A DNA stretch of 15,519 nucleotides from Spirochaetaceae bacterium. GTDB taxonomy: Bacteria > Spirochaetota > Spirochaetia > Treponematales > Breznakiellaceae. The position numbers and the translations under genes were made by a program. The stretch lies in the NCBI GenBank assembly GCA_031284085.1, contig JAITAM010000101.1, forward strand, positions 1-15,519, read 5' to 3'. The notes below the pieces were generated by a model, which ran no database searches, had not been told where the DNA came from, and saw nothing but the letters and a program-made list of their open reading frames with translations. This document shows positions 14,294 through 15,519 of this stretch, one piece after another. Position 1 is the first letter of the stretch. Each line of letters opens with the position of its first letter.

Positions 14294-15256
14294 ATGCGAC
14301 AAACGTTTTATATCTTGACAGCGCTCATAGCGCTGCTCCCCGCCGCCCTTCATTCCCAGACCGCCACACAAACTCAACCCGCCTCTCAGAACTCGTGGTT
14401 CAGAACCTCTTTGGAGGTAGCGGGCGGCTTCTTCTACGGCGGCATGAACGAATTCGTCTACGAACGGGGCGAGATTTTAAGCCTCATCGACTGGCAAGAA
14501 CGCTTCATCCCCTATACGGCCCTTACCGCAACATTCGAGGTGAAAAATATCCAGCTCTACCTCAACTTCATGTCAGCGCTGCCGATGCAAAGCGGCATCG
14601 TGGAAGACTTTGACTTTATGGATCCCGCCAGCGCCTCTCACAGCCACTATTCGCAGCACGAAGCCGCTCTGGAACACCACCTTGAGGTCAATCCTGTCAT
14701 CGGCTACGAGCTTGCGCTGGGCAATTTCAGCATAATCCCCGCCGCCGGCATTATGTACCGGATTCGCAAGTGGACAGCAAACGATGGCTACACTCAATAT
14801 CCGGGTCAGCCCAAGCGGGACCTTGCGGGGGCAATCATCACCTACGAAGAATCTATCTGGTTTCCTGAGATTAGTTTGGGGCTGAGCCATACGTTTTTTA
14901 AGCGGTTTACGGTTTTGCTGGAAGGGAGTTTCTATCCATATTTGGAAGTGAAAACCACAGACACGCATATTGTGCGCCTGACCCGGTTTTACGACACGAT
15001 GAAAGGCGGTATGGGCGGCTACGCTGGAATAAAATTGTATTACAGCCCGAAGCATTCCGACAAGATGGATTTCATGCTCGGCGCTGCGTGGGAAGGGCTG
15101 TATTCCCAAAAGGGAAGTATAGCGTCAGGTGCTGTGGGCTACGGCGAGCCTGACGACTTAATAATATCCAGAGCCGATCAATCCAAAATAGAAAGTTCTA
15201 TCTGGTGGTTTTCACTAGGGATAGTGGTTTATCCTGAGAAGCTCTGGCAATTCTGA
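14294..15256 (+). CDS. Omptin-family outer-membrane protease
   Basis: This 320-residue protein has a signal peptide (1-21, ending LHSQ) followed by alternating strands typical of a ten-stranded beta-barrel, ending in Phe as outer-membrane barrels do. Alignment by eye with OmpT: ERGEILSLIDW (57-67) matches the EEGGRKVSQLDW region; EDFDFMD (104-110) matches DQDWMD, supplying D105 and D107 for catalytic D83/D85; DTH (223-225) matches DEH, supplying D223 and H225 for catalytic D210/H212. Length equals the family norm (about 320). Omptins cleave surface and host peptides, often at basic residues, from the bacterial surface. I chose ATG 14294, preceded by GAAAGGA; an in-frame GTG at 14243 lies inside the hairpin and would block the signal peptide. 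Located 73 bp after the MACPF gene, probably in the same transcript. Confidence 0.85.
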   Translation: MRQTFYILTALIALLPAALHSQTATQTQPASQNSWFRTSLEVAGGFFYGGMNEFVYERGEILSLIDWQERFIPYTALTATFEVKNIQLYLNFMSALPMQSGIVEDFDFMDPASASHSHYSQHEAALEHHLEVNPVIGYELALGNFSIIPAAGIMYRIRKWTANDGYTQYPGQPKRDLAGAIITYEESIWFPEISLGLSHTFFKRFTVLLEGSFYPYLEVKTTDTHIVRLTRFYDTMKGGMGGYAGIKLYYSPKHSDKMDFMLGAAWEGLYSQKGSIASGAVGYGEPDDLIISRADQSKIESSIWWFSLGIVVYPEKLWQF

Positions 15257-15257
15257 C

Positions 15258-15315
15258 ACAGGCACGGCCTGTTTCGGGCGGTGGTATACGGCTTTCTGCA
15301 GGCCAGCCTGTCTCA
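15258..15315 (-). repeat. Dispersed hairpin element between convergent gene ends
   Basis: The hairpin ACAGGC-ACG-GCCTGT (15258-15272) starts one base after the omptin stop and is followed by TTTC. Reading back on the minus strand, the element continues through GCAGAAAGCCGTATACC, the same order as the other copies. A second small palindrome (CAGGC-CA-GCCTG) at 15299-15310 lies just past the stop of the minus-strand gene. The element could serve as a two-way weak terminator; that is inference. Confidence 0.75.
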
Positions 15316-15519
15316 AGGCTTTTTCCCCGTACCCGTCCAGTGAAACTTAACATGACAGAAGCCTAGAATAGTAAGAAAGGTAAAGTATACGGGCGTCCAT
15401 ACACATTGGATAACGTAGGCAAGCCCTTTTTTGGGAAGGGCTGAGCCGAAAATCTTCAAGGTAGCAACGGTATTCATGGCCATAGCAAGCATAACCGCGG
15501 CGCTCAGCGGCCAAAGTGA
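15313..15519 (-). CDS. C-terminal end of a membrane protein, possibly a family 2 glycosyltransferase
   Basis: The minus strand is open from the right edge to TGA at 15313-15315, giving 68 residues. It has two hydrophobic segments (AAVMLAMAMNTVATLKIFG and about 17 residues around TPVYFTFLTILGF) separated by a short polar turn, and ends in KFHWTGTGKKP. This basic, Trp-containing tail resembles the end of processive membrane glycosyltransferases, but the catalytic part is outside the window, so the identity is a guess. Base composition matches its neighbours. Confidence 0.55.
   Translation of the reverse strand, partial: SLWPLSAAVMLAMAMNTVATLKIFGSALPKKGLAYVIQCVWTPVYFTFLTILGFCHVKFHWTGTGKKP

Noticed and set aside
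14573..15109. 178-residue minus-strand open frame
   Set aside because: It is antisense to the omptin gene, whose catalytic residues are on the plus strand.
15422..15442. Hairpin AGCCCTT/AAGGGCT as a terminator
   Set aside because: It lies inside the open frame of the right-edge membrane protein and has no following U-tract.

Overview
The window looks like a chromosomal accessory region of a host-associated spirochaete, most likely a Treponema. This rests on the gene set (ClpC with a UVR motif, an N-acetylmuramoyl-L-alanine amidase, dtd, a spirochaete-style lipoprotein, an outer-membrane omptin), on the use of TTG and GTG starts, and on the moderate G+C. I cannot name the species.

Layout. 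1-1283 (minus): N-terminal 427 residues of an MmeI-like (type IIL) restriction-modification enzyme, cut by the left edge. 1383-2755: an array of 18 palindrome-centred repeat units in a gene-free interval between divergent genes. 2847-5282 (plus): a two-gene unit, a secreted TPR protein followed by a GH5 glycoside hydrolase. 5283-5732 (minus): dtd. 5733-6330: intergenic DNA ending in two more copies of the array element. 6330-6926 (minus): an ECF-transporter S component with a possible regulatory leader. 7068-8153 (plus): a cell-wall amidase, apparently leaderless. 8140-11478 (minus): clpC preceded by a secreted protein that shares its N-terminal domain with the TPR protein. 11539-12273: nearly 700 bp of repeats and inverted repeats. 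12274-15256 (plus): a MACPF-MABP lipoprotein and an omptin-family outer-membrane protease. 15313-15519 (minus): the C-terminal end of a membrane protein, cut by the right edge.

Most interesting are three things. First, the hairpin repeat family: spacing is mainly 84 or 63 bp, the stem arms covary, and copies recur at three other sites, two of them touching stop codons. Second, the MACPF-MABP lipoprotein paired with an omptin behind an unusually structured upstream region; this looks like a secreted or cell-surface module, but its joint function is inference. Third, a pair of secreted proteins with a common, unrecognised N-terminal domain and different C-terminal modules.

All calls come from reading the sequence; no searches or structure predictions were run.
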